Part shown: piece by piece, positions 39,944-53,500 of the stretch | Position numbering within the stretch: position 1 is the stretch's first letter | How the letters are laid out: each line of letters begins with the position of its first letter | Origin: Chondrosia reniformis | Taxonomy: Eukaryota > Porifera > Demospongiae > Chondrillida > Chondrillidae | Assembly: GCA_947172415.1 (NCBI GenBank) | Contig: OX359200.1 | Coordinates: 3,288,501-3,352,500, forward strand | DNA length: 64,000 nucleotides | Direction: 5' to 3' | Notes under the pieces: generated by a model | What the model saw: the letters and a program-made list of their open reading frames with translations, nothing else | Database searches by the model: none | Told to the model about the DNA's origin: nothing | Program-made: the position numbers and the translations under genes

Positions 39944-40335
39944 CAAGGAGTTCGAGTTTAAAAACTCGTGGGGTGCCAGGCGCCCCTAAGTAAACTCAAA
40001 CTACTTGGCTGGTTCTCATAGATATACGGTTAACCGATTTCTGATCAACTCTTTCTGGCCGTCAATTTTTCAAAGCCATATCTCGTAGAAAACGTTTTTG
40101 GGTAAGCTTTACATTACATAGTATTAGTAAGGGTGGCTTTTAAGTCCATTTCGTTCGTTCAATGTTCTACGCTAAGGAAGAGAAAGCTAATTTTAAGCTA
40201 GAAAACGAAAGCTAGCCGAACGTCCGCCTTTTTTGACAGATATATATATGTATATATATATATACAAGACTACAAACAGAAAGCCATAGGTTAACATAAT
40301 TTCTGAAAACAATATAGGGGCGCCCGTGGCACCGC
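39944..40335 (-). mobile_element. complete Helentron/HINE-like non-autonomous element
   Basis: 392 bp, non-coding. In element orientation (minus strand) it begins GCGGTGCCACGGGCGCCCC. Near its 3' end it carries the inverted counterpart of that start (39971-39987 on plus), then the hairpin CGAGTTTTTAAACTCG, and ends AACTCCTTG. A terminal repeat at the 5' end paired with an internal one near the 3' end, plus a 3' hairpin and a TT target, are the hallmarks of Helentrons and their HINE derivatives. The intact target (11495 and 53070) reads CTATTTTTATG on the minus strand; the element sits within the T run and any duplication is at most TT. It shares only its ends with the spacer elements, not its interior. 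Confidence 0.68.
39946..40002 (-). repeat. 3'-terminal compound hairpin of the Helentron-like element
   Basis: Outer arms AAGGAGTTCGAGTTTA and TAAACTCAAACTACTT pair at 14 of 16 positions. Inside them lies the perfect 7-bp hairpin CGAGTTT/AAACTCG. In rolling-circle elements a 3' hairpin just before the terminus acts as the stop signal for strand transfer; that role is inferred. Confidence 0.7.
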
Positions 40336-41524
40336 AAAAATAGTGCATATAACTAGAACATAGGACTTTCGACTAGTACTTACAACTAGCAAACATAACT
40401 TGTTTATACTACTTGCACATACAAAAAGTAGATACAGTTAGTACCTACAATTAGTATATATAACCAGACTAGAATAAAACTACAACGTACAACTGGTACA
40501 TACAACTAGTAAGGAGTACGTACAAATAGTACATAGAACTAGTACATACAACTTGTACATACAATTAGTACGTACATCGATTACTTACAATTTGTACTAC
40601 GACTAGTTCATATAACTAGTATATACAACTCAAACATAGAATTAGTATATTCAAATGGTATCTACAATTAGTAACTTTAACTAGTACCAGTATATAAACT
40701 AATACATTTAACTAGTACATACACGTAGCAAGGAGTACATACAATTAGTACCTAAAACTAGTAAATATAACTAGTTCTAATACAAACAACTGGTAAAGGA
40801 CATACACTTTGTACATACAACTAATACATATAACTAGTACATACAACAATTACCCACAACTTGTCCACACATCTAATACATATAATTAGATCATACGACC
40901 AGTACGTACAATTAGTATTAAGCGCATACAACTAGTACTTCCCTAGTACATAGTATAACTAGTATTAGAACCTACAACTAGAACATACAAATAGTCTATA
41001 CAACTAGTTTATACAACCAATAGGTACAACTAGCACATAAAACTGGTCCACACAACTGCTACATATAACTAATACATGTAAATAGTACATACATCTAGTG
41101 CATACAACTAGTACATACAACTTGTACATACAAATGATTGATATCTAGTGCATACAACTAGTACATACAGCTAGTGCATACAACTGGTACATATAACTAG
41201 TTCACAAACATATAACTAGTACATGCAAATTGTAAATACAACTCAACTACTATATACAACAAGTATATACAAATAGTTCATAAAGCTAGTACATACAATT
41301 ATATAGTACATAAAACTAGTTTCTAGTACATACAACTAGTACCTTCCTAGTACCTAGTATAACAAGTACAAGGATCTACAACAAGTACATAAAACTAGTA
41401 CATACAACTAATAATTAGAACATATAACTAGTACATACTTCTAATAAATACAACTAGTACATACAACTAATACACACAACTAGTACATATAACTAGTTCA
41501 CACAACTACTACATATAGCCAGTA
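40336..41524. repeat. 13-bp satellite array, block 12
   Basis: Resumes at AAAAATAGTGCATATAACTA, continuing the register of 11500 and 53075. It ends with AGCCAGTA, whose TA is the target duplication of the DNA transposon. Confidence 0.93.
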
Positions 41525-41553
41525 TAGTGCATATCAATAAAAACTTCCCATTT

Positions 41554-42097
41554 CTATAAAAAGGTATGGTAGGATGTAAATGTGTTTAATTTAAAATTGG
41601 TACAGTAAAATAGTAGCAAATTTGCTCACATTGAGTAACCGGGGTTGCATATCAAAGAAATTTTAATTGACGTTGCTATGACAACGTATGATTGCGCAAT
41701 ATTTATAAACATCTGCAGATATTCTAGTAAGTCTTACTAAAATTTGGACCTATTCACGATCATATAAGACAGTTTGGAAAATATTCATGCCTTGAAACTT
41801 AAGTATAATATTATACAATTCTTTACACAGAAGCTTTTAGCTTTAACTTCTTTCTCTGTGATATTATAAGTGTTAAAAATTAAAATATGCGCATAATTTT
41901 ATGAAGTTTACTGACCTATTTAAAAAAAGAAAATTAGCTGAACCTCCAAAATTTTTTCACCATAAACTTTTAGGTATAAACAAATTTTACACAGTAGAAA
42001 ATTTGAATTTAATATATTATGATAAAAAAAAGTTAGTTTAACTTAACCTGACTATCATATATTTGTATAGTTATTTGATATTTAGTTTTTGTTATTT
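41554..42097. other. non-coding 3' flank of the transposase gene
   Basis: AT-rich, ~540 bp between the left terminal repeat and the transposase stop. A short palindromic stretch GTTGCTATGACAACG lies near 41674 and could be a subterminal transposase site. No open frame of note. Confidence 0.55.
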
Positions 42098-43979
42098 TTA
42101 AACATTGCTTTCTGCTTCTGATACCTTTCTGTGTGATTTGTACACCTTAACCTTGTCATTTGCTTGATACTCTGTGAATCCTTCTCTGTATGCATGCATG
42201 TAATCTCTAGATTTCCGGAAGTACTTCCTAATTGTGTCCAGTGATACACTCTCTAAAGCAGGTGAAATTTTGCGTTTTAGACCTTCAAAAGTATTGCAGT
42301 TGTTTCTAGCATATTGTTTTGCTTTTCCCCAAACTCTTTCTATTGGGTTAAGCTCAGGATGAAATTTGGGTAAAAAAATGCTTGCATTTCATATCTTCTC
42401 AGTAACCTTTCAACTTTATTCTTCTCATGCCTGAAATCAATAAAGGATGAGAGCTTTTTCACCATGTCAACTTTGCCCATGCCCTTTGTATTAACACCCC
42501 TTTCCTCTAGTACAATCTTCAATCCCTTAGGTATGCCATCATCTAGAGTCATCCTTTGAGGTGCTCCATTTATCAAGTAACTGGGGGATGGTCGCTTTAC
42601 TGGCTGCTTACTGCCAGGACCTACATTCATCCTTGATGCGATTAGGGTATCATCATCAAAAGCAGTGTGAATCTTCGCTTGATCAAAGACAAAGATCACA
42701 TCGTAAATCCTAGGGGGATATTTAAAAGCTGCAATTTTTGCAGCCTTAGATACCTCTGCACAAAATGTTTCAGCAGTAAAATATCCTTCATTCTCTGCAC
42801 CAATATAGAGCACTTCTCTAGCCAGCATTGGAACATCTGAACCATCTTTATCCCGTCTACTTATCTCAAATTGTGAGAGCTGTAAAAGGCCATTGAATTC
42901 ATCCAAAAGTCTGTTACCATTATTCCTATACCCTGATCTTTTGTTCGAAGAGGATAGTTCCCTTTTTCATGCCATGAATAACTAACTCCCTCATTGGAAT
43001 GAAAAGTACTTTCATCATGGTAAATAAGCACAAGATATTTATCTGCATCAGGGTTCCCTAGAGGATAAGGATGGATTCCATCCACTGGTGTGGGTGGTGG
43101 TTTGTGGGAGTTTTCTAATTCTTGCATCATATGTAAGAAATTATTTCGATCTGTTACTACGTCAGCCCTTTCATGGCCATCAACATACCCTTTGCTTATT
43201 TTAGAATATTCAAACCCTGCAATTTTCATCAACCTCCAAGTTGACATTGCTGAAATGGAATGAGGACTTCCTACTGTAACTGGAATACGTGATGCAAGTG
43301 TGGGCAATAAAACCATGTTAATGAATTTTTGAAAGCTAGCAATATTTATTGTGCAATTTCTTTTACCAGTGTGCATTCTGAGCCACTCTATTGCCTTAGC
43401 ATGAACCTTTTCATTTTTTATTAGTCCAATCCTCTCCCACTGACCTCTTCCATCATTTACTAATTCTCCTTGTAATCTATAAAAATCTTGATGCCACTTT
43501 CTAATTGACCTTTCTGATATGCTAGTGTAGCTTGAGGTTATTTCTGCTGCTTTCCTTTTAGTCCGCACAGTATGAAGAAGTGCATCCATTAGCATGATAC
43601 CTTGCATGTGTAGAGTTTCAGTTGGTTGTTGTGAAATCCACTCTTTGAGTATTGTTTGGGCTTCATCACTGCTAAATTCATATTCATTATCACTGTCATT
43701 ACTGTCTTCTGGACTACTATCACTGGATTGTGTTTGAGCAAGCATTAAACTGGAAGATTCCCTTTCACTTTCGGATGGCATTTCCTCATCTTCTGTTACA
43801 TTTAGATTAGGTAAGCCTAGAACAGTCACGTCAGGATCTTGTTCATGTGTAGAAGTGCTTGCAATTGAAAGTCCTACTTCAGCAACTGGATTTTTTCGAC
43901 TTTCTTTAGCTAATCGAACCAATTTCATTCTTTTTCGTAAGCGTTTTCTTTGAAACCATCGATTTGACTTTGAAGACAT
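42098..43979 (-). pseudogene. DDE transposase with SAP-like insertion, two frameshifts
   Basis: Starts at ATG 43977-43979 (MSSKSNRW) and ends at TAA 42098-42100, ~625 codons over three frames. Parts in order: a basic N-terminus (RKRLRKRMKLVRLAKESRK), an acidic serine-rich stretch at ~63-107, and a helical DNA-binding-like segment SISERSIRKWHQDF near 153-166. Next are KGYVDGHERADVV and the first catalytic Asp in YHDESTF (residue ~322), with GIMVTDF after it. The second Asp is in FDQAKIH and the Glu in ELNPIERVWGKAK, with about 114 residues between them. In that gap lies LKIVLEERGVNTKGMG followed by KVDMVKKL, which resembles a SAP DNA-binding motif. One base is missing in an A run at 42905-42908 and another in the A7 run at 42372-42378. 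The enzyme would cut and paste the element; this copy cannot encode it as read. Confidence 0.82.
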
Positions 43980-44305
43980 AGTGACTAACAAATACGATCG
44001 CAAAATAATGAGTAATCGACTATATAAATTGGTTTATGCATGATGACCTTACGCCATGTTTTTATAAGGAACAATGTAATAGGGGATGATGACATAAAAT
44101 ATACGAGGTCGCATCCTGTGGTCAATTACATCATTGTAAACGTCATAGGTATTCTGTAACCTGATTGGTTAAAATGTATATTTCAACACAGAAGCATCCT
44201 GTAGCCTTTCTGATGTCATAATTGGATTCTACACTATTGAAAACCCTTTCCCGCATCAAACCACAACCGGAAATTACTAGTTTACGAAGTCACAGTTAAA
44301 AAAGT
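43980..44305. other. 5' flank and presumed promoter of the transposase gene
   Basis: About 325 bp between the start codon and the right terminal repeat. On the minus strand an AACCAATC CCAAT-type box lies near 44163-44170. No further assignment is possible by eye. Confidence 0.4.
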
Positions 44306-44334
44306 AAATGGGAAGTTCTTACTGATATGCACTA

Positions 44335-46740
44335 TACATATAAATAGTACATACATCTAGTACATACAACTAGTACATACACCTAGTACATAGAACTAAT
44401 AAATACAACTAGTACATAAAACTAGTACACAGCTAGTACAAACAACTAGTGCATACAACTAGTACTTACAACTAGTACATACAATAGTACATACAACTAC
44501 CACATACAACTAGTACATAAAGCTAGCACCTAAAACTAGTATACATAGCTATATAGTAATAGTACATACAACTAGTACGTGTAATTAGCACATACAACCA
44601 GTATATACATACAGCTAGTACAAACACATATTAGTATATAAATTGTACAAGTACTAGTACGTATAACTACTACATACAACTACTACATATATCTAGTACA
44701 TGAAACTAGTATATATATCTAGTACATACAAATATAATGAGTTCATATAAGTAGTTCATACAACCAGTACATACAACTAGTACTTATAAATAGTATACAC
44801 AACTAGTACATACAACAATTACACTCAACTAGTACATATAACTACTACATACAATTGGTACATATAAATAGTACAAACAACTAGTACATACAACTAGTAC
44901 CTACCTAGTAACTAGTATAACTAGTCCTGGAACTTACAACCAGTATATACAACTAGTAAATACATCAAGTGCATACAATTAGTACACATAAATAGTACAC
45001 ACAACCATTAGATACAACTAGTGTATACAACTGGTACATATAAATAATAAATACAACTAATACATAGCTAGTACAAACAACTAGTGCATAAAACTTTTAC
45101 ATACAACTGGTTCATATCTAGTACCCACAACTAGTACATACAACTAGTAAATATAACTAGTGTTAGTGCATAGAACTAGTTTATACAACTAGTTCATAAA
45201 ATTAGTACATACAACTAGTACATGCAACTAGTACATACAACTAGTACATATAACTGGTACACATAAATATAACCAGTACTATTACACAAACATATAACTA
45301 GTACAAACACATATAACTGGTACTTATAAATAGTACATACACATAAAATATACGAATAGTACCTAAAAATATTACAAATACCTAGAAACTAGTACATAAA
45401 AGTATTTCATAGAATGAGTACATAATACTAGAATGAACAAATTTTATATACAACTAGGACATAGCTAATATTTATGACTAGTATATAAATACAACTAGTA
45501 CGTACAACTGGTACATAACTATTACATACAATTAGTATATTCCACTAGTACAAACAATTCGAACAAACAACTACTACATACAACTTCTACATACAACTAG
45601 TATCTACAACTAGTAAATATAACTAGGACTAGTACATAAAACTCGTGCATACAACTAGTACATGCTACTGTTACATACAACTAGTACATACGAAATAATA
45701 CACACAACTAGAACATGCAATTAGTACTTGCAACTAGTACATTCAACTAGTACATACAACTATAAACTAGTACATACAACTAGTTCATAGACCGAGAACA
45801 TAATACTAGAATGTACAACTTGTATTCACAACTTGTATATAGCTACTACATACAACTAGTTCATACGTAAAACTAGTGCGTCCAACTCGTACATAACTAG
45901 TACCTACAAGTAGTAAATATAACTAGTTCTAGTATGTAAAACTAGTACATGCAACTAGTACATCAAAAGACTACACACCACTAGCACATACAACTAGTAC
46001 ATACTACTAGTACAAACAACTAGGACATAAAACTAGTACATTCACCTACTACATATGACTAGTACATACACATATACCTAGAAATTATAAATAGTTCATA
46101 CAACTAGGGCATACAGCTAGTGCATACAACTAGTAGAGATAACTAGTACACAAGCATATAACTAGTACATACACATATAACTGGTGCTTATAAATAGTAC
46201 ATACACATAGTACATGCACCTAGTACATACAACTAGTACATACAACTAGAAACTAGTATATACAAGTAGCTCATAGAACGAGTACATAATACTAGAACGT
46301 ACAACTTGTAAATACAAGTAGTACATAGCTACTACTTACAAGTGAAAGCAACTAGGACATATAACTAGTATATTCACTTACTACATATAACTAGTTCATA
46401 CACATATAATCAATTATTATAAATAGTACTGCAACTTGTACATACCCCTAGTTCATAAAACTAGTACATACAACTAGTACATACAACAAGTACCTTCCTA
46501 GTACCAAATATAACTAGTACAAGAACCTACAACTAGTACATTCAACTAGTACATACAACTAGAACATACAACTAGTATATACATACAACTAGTACATTTA
46601 ACTAGTACATATAACTAGTACACACACCTACTACATATAACTAATACATAAAAATATAACTAGTACATATAAATAGTACCAACATCTACTACATAAAACT
46701 AATACATAAAATATAACTAGTACATATAAATAATACAAAC
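44335..46740. repeat. 13-bp satellite array, block 13
   Basis: Resumes at TACATATAAATAG, restoring the site split by the DNA transposon. It contains the intact version of the site interrupted at 33957 (GACTAGTATATAAATACAAC, 45478) and ends in the pre-spacer signature. Confidence 0.94.
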
Positions 46741-47560
46741 AGGGTGACCCTTTAAGAGTTCAGCAGCCATTTTTAATGGCTGCCTTAGGCTGCCCCCTCT
46801 ATTGTTTTCATAACGCGATTTTTGTATAGCTTCATGTTACGGATATATATAAATATATATATAATACGAGTTCATGCGCAATTATTATAGCATATTTTAT
46901 ATGTCGATAGATGTATAATACGAGTTCATACGCAACTATTGTAACACTTAATTTATACGTCAATACATCGCTTTTGCAAATGGTGGCGTTCAGGAAGCTT
47001 TAGTCAGCGAAGCTTTTCTGTCACTATTTATAAGTTTTAGGACACTTAAGCATCCTCAACCGTTAGGATTAAGAGTAATTTGTCAAAGGACAACGATGCG
47101 GCCAAGTAGTTCGAGTAAATTCAGGGGACGGCAACCCCACGAGTTTTTAAACTCTAACTACTTGTTATCCTAGGAACAGCCTTCGGTACAGATTCATAGC
47201 CTATATGTTTGAAATCGGCAGCCATTTTCCCTCGGCGATAAGTCGTAGAGCTTCGGGGACACTTTTACCGAGTTTGGCGACCATTTTTGGCCTAGGAACT
47301 TTCTTTGGTACGCTTTCATAGCCCATGTTTTCGAAATTTGTAGACAATTTTAACTCAGAGATAGGTCTCAGAGCTTCGGGGATCCTTTAATCAAATTTGG
47401 CGGCCATTTTTAACCTAGAAACGGTCTTCGGTATGGCTTCATAGCCCATATTTTCGAAATTAGCAGCCATTTTAACTAGGAGATAGGTTGTATAGCTTCG
47501 TTTACCATTTAATCGAGTTCTGCGACCATTTTATCCTAGGAACGGTCTTTGGTACGCTAT
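46741..47560 (+). repeat. spacer copy 5 (best preserved)
   Basis: Left flank is 122-bp repeat up to CAGCAGCCATTTTT, then the Helentron-like element, then repeat starts at 47165, 47287, 47410 and 47531 (spacings 122, 123 and 121). The unit core is ATCCTAGGAACGGTCTTYGG, then a GCCATTTT segment, then GAGCTTCGGGGACC. Because both flanks survive, this copy shows that the element inserted inside a repeat unit. Confidence 0.87.
46774..47164 (+). mobile_element. Helentron/HINE-like element within spacer 5
   Basis: Begins after the T run of GCCATTTTT (AATGGCTGCCTTAGGCTGCC) and ends in AACTACTTG at 47161-47164, just before TTATCCTAGG. The intact repeat reads GCCATTTTTATCCTAGG, so the target is again ATTTTTAT, as for the element at 39944-40335. 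Its 3' part has arms AAGTAGTTCGAGT and a matching AACTACTT around a GC-rich loop. The same element is in the other five spacers with shorter 5' ends. It has no coding capacity. Confidence 0.65.
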
Positions 47561-50500
47561 TTCATACAATTTGGACTTATAATTAGTACCTATGACTAGA
47601 ACATTCACACATAACAGGTACATATAAATACTACATACAACAAGTACATCAAACTAGACCTCCAATTATTACAATTACTGAATATATCTAGTACTAGTAC
47701 TAGTACATACAACTAGTTCATAAAACTAGTACCTACAACTATATAGTAAATATTACTAGTACTAGTACATATTAGAACTAGCACATGCAATTAGTACATA
47801 AGTAATACATAGAGTTAATACATACAGTTAATACATACAACTAGTACACACAAGTAGAACATACCACTAGTTTATACAACTGTTACATACAACTAGTACA
47901 TACAACTATATAGTAAATATTACTAGTACTAGTACATATTAGAACTAGCACATGCAATTAGTACATAAGTAATACATAGAGTTAATACATAGAGTTAATA
48001 CATACAACTAGTACACACAAGTAGAACCTACCACTAGTTTATACAACTGTTACATACAACTAGTACATACAACTGATACCTACAAATAGTAAATAAAACA
48101 AGTGCTAGTACGTACAACTAGTACATTCAACTAGTGCTTACAGTTAGTATCTATTACCTTTAATGGTACATTCCACTAGTTAATCCTACTAGTACATACA
48201 ACTAGTACATAACTAGTACATACAACTATTATATACAATTAGTACATGCAACTATTATATTCGACTAGTACATATAAGTAGTACCTACAAATATTTAATA
48301 TAACTAGTACTTGTACATTCAACTAATACCTACTTAATATCTGGTATTACTAGTACTAGAAACCTACAACTAGTACACATAACTAGTACATACACCCAGT
48401 ACTTACAACTAGTATATACTAATAGAACATACAACTAGTACATACAAGTAGTACATTCAATTAGGACATACAAGTAGTAAATACAACTAGGACATACAAC
48501 TAGTACATACAACAAGTACATACACCTATTATATAACTAGTCCATACAGGTGGTACATACAAGCAGTACATTTAAAATTATATACAAATAGTACATATAC
48601 CTAGTACAAACAACTACTACGTATAACTAGTACATACACATATAACTAGTACATATAAATAGTCCATACAACTAGTACATTAAACTAGAACTCCTACTAT
48701 GACGTATAATTATTTCACACAATTAGTACATACATCTAGTACATACAACTAGTCCATAGAATTAGTGCTACACCTAGTACCTACAACTAGTACATACAAC
48801 CAGTACAAACAACTAGTAAATATAACTGGTGAATATAACTAATATATATAACTTGTACTAGTACATACAACTAGTAAATATAACGATTAAATATATTGCT
48901 TGTACTAGAACATATTACTAGTTGATACAACTAGCACATACAACTAGTACATACAACTGGTATACAACTAGTACATACAACTAGTATATGCAATTAGTAC
49001 TTACAACAAGCACCTAATTAGTACCTAATTTTACTAGTACTAGTTACTGGTACATACAATTATTATATATAATTTGTTCACCCAAGTATTACATTCAGCT
49101 AGTACATATAACTAGTACCTACAACTAATTAATATAACTAGACCTTGTACATACAAGTAATACCTACTTAGTATCTAGTATTACTACTACTAGAACTTAC
49201 AACTACTACACATAACTAGTACATACACCTAGTACATAAAACTATTACATATAATTAGTACATACACCTAATACATACAACTAGTTATTAGAACTAGTAC
49301 ATACAACTAGTACATAACTAATGCATACAATTATTACATGCAACTTGTACACACAACTTGTGCATAACTAGTTCATCCAACTAGTACATTCAACTAGTAC
49401 ATATAATTAGTACATACAACTATTGCATTCAACTAGTACATCCAACTATAACCTACAACTAGTAAATATAACTAGTCCTGGTACATACAACTAGTACATA
49501 CAACTAGTTCATTCAATTAGTACATAACTAGTACATACAACTAGTACATAACTAGTACATACAACTATTATATACAACTATAACAAGCAATTAGTATTAC
49601 ATTCAACTAGTATATATATCTAGTACCTATAACTAGTTAATAAAACTAGTACTTGTACATACAAATAGTACTACTTAGTAACTAGTTTTGCTAATACCAG
49701 AACTTACAACTAGTACATATAACTAGTACATACAACTAGTAAATACAACTAGTACATCACACTAGTTCCTACAACTAGTACATGGAACTAGTAACAAGTA
49801 CATATACCTAGTACATACAACTAGTACATACAAGTGGTACACACAACTAGTACACACAACTAGCACATACAACCAGAACATAGAACTAGTAGACACCAAC
49901 TACTACATATAACTAGTATATACACATATAACTGGTCCACATAAATAGTACATGCATCTAGTACATACCACTAGTACATACGACTAGTACATACAACTAT
50001 AACATAAAACGAGTATATACAACTAGTACTCACTACTAGTACATTCAACTAGTACGTATAACAAGTACAAACAAGTAATACATATAACTAGTACATACAA
50101 CTAGTACACGCAACTAGCACATACAACTAGTACATACGACTAGTACCTATGACTTGAACATACACATATAAATAGTACATACAACTAGGACATTAAACTA
50201 GAACTCCAACTAGTATTACATATAACTAGTGCCTACTTAGTAAATTGATTAACTAGTATTCAAACGTACTAGTACTAGTACATACAACTAGTCCATATAT
50301 ACACAAATATATAACTCATGCATACAGCCTATATTGGCACATATAATGTGAGCATACAACTAGTAAATATAACTAGTACTAGTACATACAACTGGTACAT
50401 ACAACTACTGCATACAACTGGTACATATAAATAATAAATAGAACTTACACATAGCTAGTACAAACAACTAGTGCATATAACTAGTTCATACAAGTAGTAC

Positions 50501-53500
50501 ACACAACTAGTACTTATAAATAGTATATACAACTAGTACATACAACAATTACACTCAACTAGTACATATAACTACTACATACAATTGGTACATATATATA
50601 GTACAACAACTAGTACATACAACTAGTATCTCGTACATACAACTAGTGCCTACCTAGGTCCTAGTATAACTAGTATTTGAACCTATATTTAGAACATACA
50701 ACTCCTATATACAACTAGTATATACAACTATTACCTACATCTAGTACATATAAATAGTACATGCATCTAGTACATACAAATATAACGAGTTCATATAAGT
50801 AGTTCATACAACCAGTACATACAACTAGTACTTATAAATAGTATATACAATTAGTACATACAACAATTACACTCAACTAGTACATATAACTACTACATAT
50901 GAATAGTACTTATACACATAACTAGTACATAACAATAGTACATACAACAAGTACAAAAAATTAGTTCCTTCCTAATACCTAGTATAACTTGTACTGGAAA
51001 CTACAACTAGTTCAAAGAACAAGTACATACAACTAGTACACACAATTAGTCACTAGTACATACAATTAGCATATACACCTAGGATATACAATTACCCACA
51101 ACTCGTACTTTCATGTAATACATATAATTACTACACACAACTAGTACGTACTACTAGTATATAGCACATAAAACTAGTACTTCCCTGGTAATTAGTATAA
51201 CTAGTATTAGAACCTACAACTAGAACATACATCTAGTACATAAAACTACTTCATACAACTACTACATACAACTTATACATACAACTAGTGCATGTAACCA
51301 GTACACACAACTATTACATATATCTAGTACATAAAACTAGTACATACAACTAGTAAATACAACTAGTACATACAATTAGTGTATACAACAAGTACATAAA
51401 ACTAGTGCGCAGGTAGTACAAACAACTAGTGCATACAACTAGTACATACAATTAGTCACTAGTACATACAACTAGTACATATAACTGGTACATATAACTG
51501 GCATATATAACTAGTACATATAAATAGTACATACAACTAGTTCAAAAAATAGTATATACAACTAGTACATGCAACTAGTATCTAGTACATACAACTACAA
51601 CCTATCTAGTACCTAGTATAACTAGTTCATGAACCAACAACTAGTACATACACATAGTACATACAACTAGTACATACTACTAATGTGTACAACTAGAAAC
51701 TAGTACATACTACTAGTTCATAGAACGAGTACATAATACTAGAACATACAACTTGTATATGCAACTAGTACATAGCTAATATTTATGACTAGTATATACA
51801 TACAACCAGTTCCTACAACAGGTACATAGTTATTACATACAATTTGTACATTCCACTAGTACAAACAATTCTAACAAACAATTACTACATACAACTTCTA
51901 CATACAACTAGTATCTACAACTAGTAAATATAACTAGGACTAGTACATAAAACTCGTGCATATATACAACTAGCACATGCTACTAGTACATACAACTAGT
52001 ACAAACCAAATAATACACACAACTAGAACATGCAATTAGTACTATACCCAGTAAATACACATATACCTTGTAATTATATATAGTACATACAACTAGTACT
52101 TACAGCTAGTGCATACAACTAGTACATATAACTAGTCCATAAACATGTAACTGGTATATATAAATAGTACATACACATAGTACATATATACAAAGAGTAC
52201 ATACGACTAGTACCTATGACTTGAACATACACATATAAATAATACATACGACTTGGACATTAAACTAGAACTCCAACTAGTATTACATATAACTAGTGCT
52301 TACTTAGTAACTAGATTAACTAGTACTCAAACTTACTAGTACTAGTACATACAACTAGTCCATATATACAAATATAAATAACTAGTGCATACAGCCTATA
52401 TTGGCACATATAATTTGTACTTACCACTAGTAAATATAACTAGTACTAGTACATACAACTAGTATATACAACTAGTACATAAAACTATTACACACAACTA
52501 GTACATTCTACTAGTACATACAACTAGTTAACAAAATGTATTGAAAATATAGCTAGTACAAACACCGAGTACATACAACTAGTACATACAACTTGTACAT
52601 ACAACTAGAACATATAACTAGAACATGCACATATAACTAGTACATACAACTAGTACATACATCTAGTAAATATAACTAGTAGTAGTATATAAAACTACTA
52701 CATAGAACTAGTACACACAGGTAGCAATGAGTACACACTACTAGTACATAGAACTAGTACATACAACTTGTACATACAACTAGTAAACACAACTAGTACA
52801 TACAACTAGTACATATAACTAGTTCATACAACTAGTACACACAACTAGTATACACAATTAGTGTATACAACCAGTACATTCAACTAGTCCTAACACTAGT
52901 TCATATAACTAATACTAGAAAGTACTTCCAATTAGTACATACAACTAGTTCATACAATTAGAACAAACAAGTAGTACATTAACCAAGTACATAGAATTAG
53001 TACATAGAAGGACTGCATAAAACTGATACATACAACTAGTACATGCAACTAGTACATAATAATCAGTACATAAAAATAGTGCATATGACTAGAACATAGG
53101 CCTTTCGACTAGTACTTACAACTAGCAAACATAACTTTTATATACTACTTGCACATACAAAAAGTACATACAATTTGTACCTACAATTAGTATATATAAC
53201 CAGTACTAGAACATAAAACTACAACGTACAACTGGTACATACAACTAGTAACGAGTACGTACGAATAGTACATAGAACTAGTACATACAACTTGTACATA
53301 CAATTAATACGTACATCGATTACTTACAATTTGTACTACGACTAGTTCATATAACTAGTGTATACAACTCAAACATAGAACTAGTATATTCAAATGGTAT
53401 CTACAATTAGTAAATTTAACTAGTACTAGTATATAAACTAATACATTGAACTAGTACATACACGTAGCAACGAGTACATACAACTATATAATACCTACAA

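Larger units (their letters stand above)
41525..44334 (-). mobile_element. Tc1/mariner-IS630-like DNA transposon with long transposase
   Basis: 2810 bp. The terminal inverted repeats are 29 bp with two mismatches (41525-41553 and 44306-44334), outer bases TAGTGCATATCA. The flank is TA on both sides, and the intact site (33273, AGCCAGTACATATAAATAG) has a single TA, so a TA duplication is directly visible. One transposase gene lies on the minus strand. The TA target and DDE motifs place it in the IS630-Tc1-mariner superfamily, but the protein is longer than canonical Tc1 or mariner transposases. The copy has two single-base frameshifts but intact ends, so it could still be moved in trans. Confidence 0.85.
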
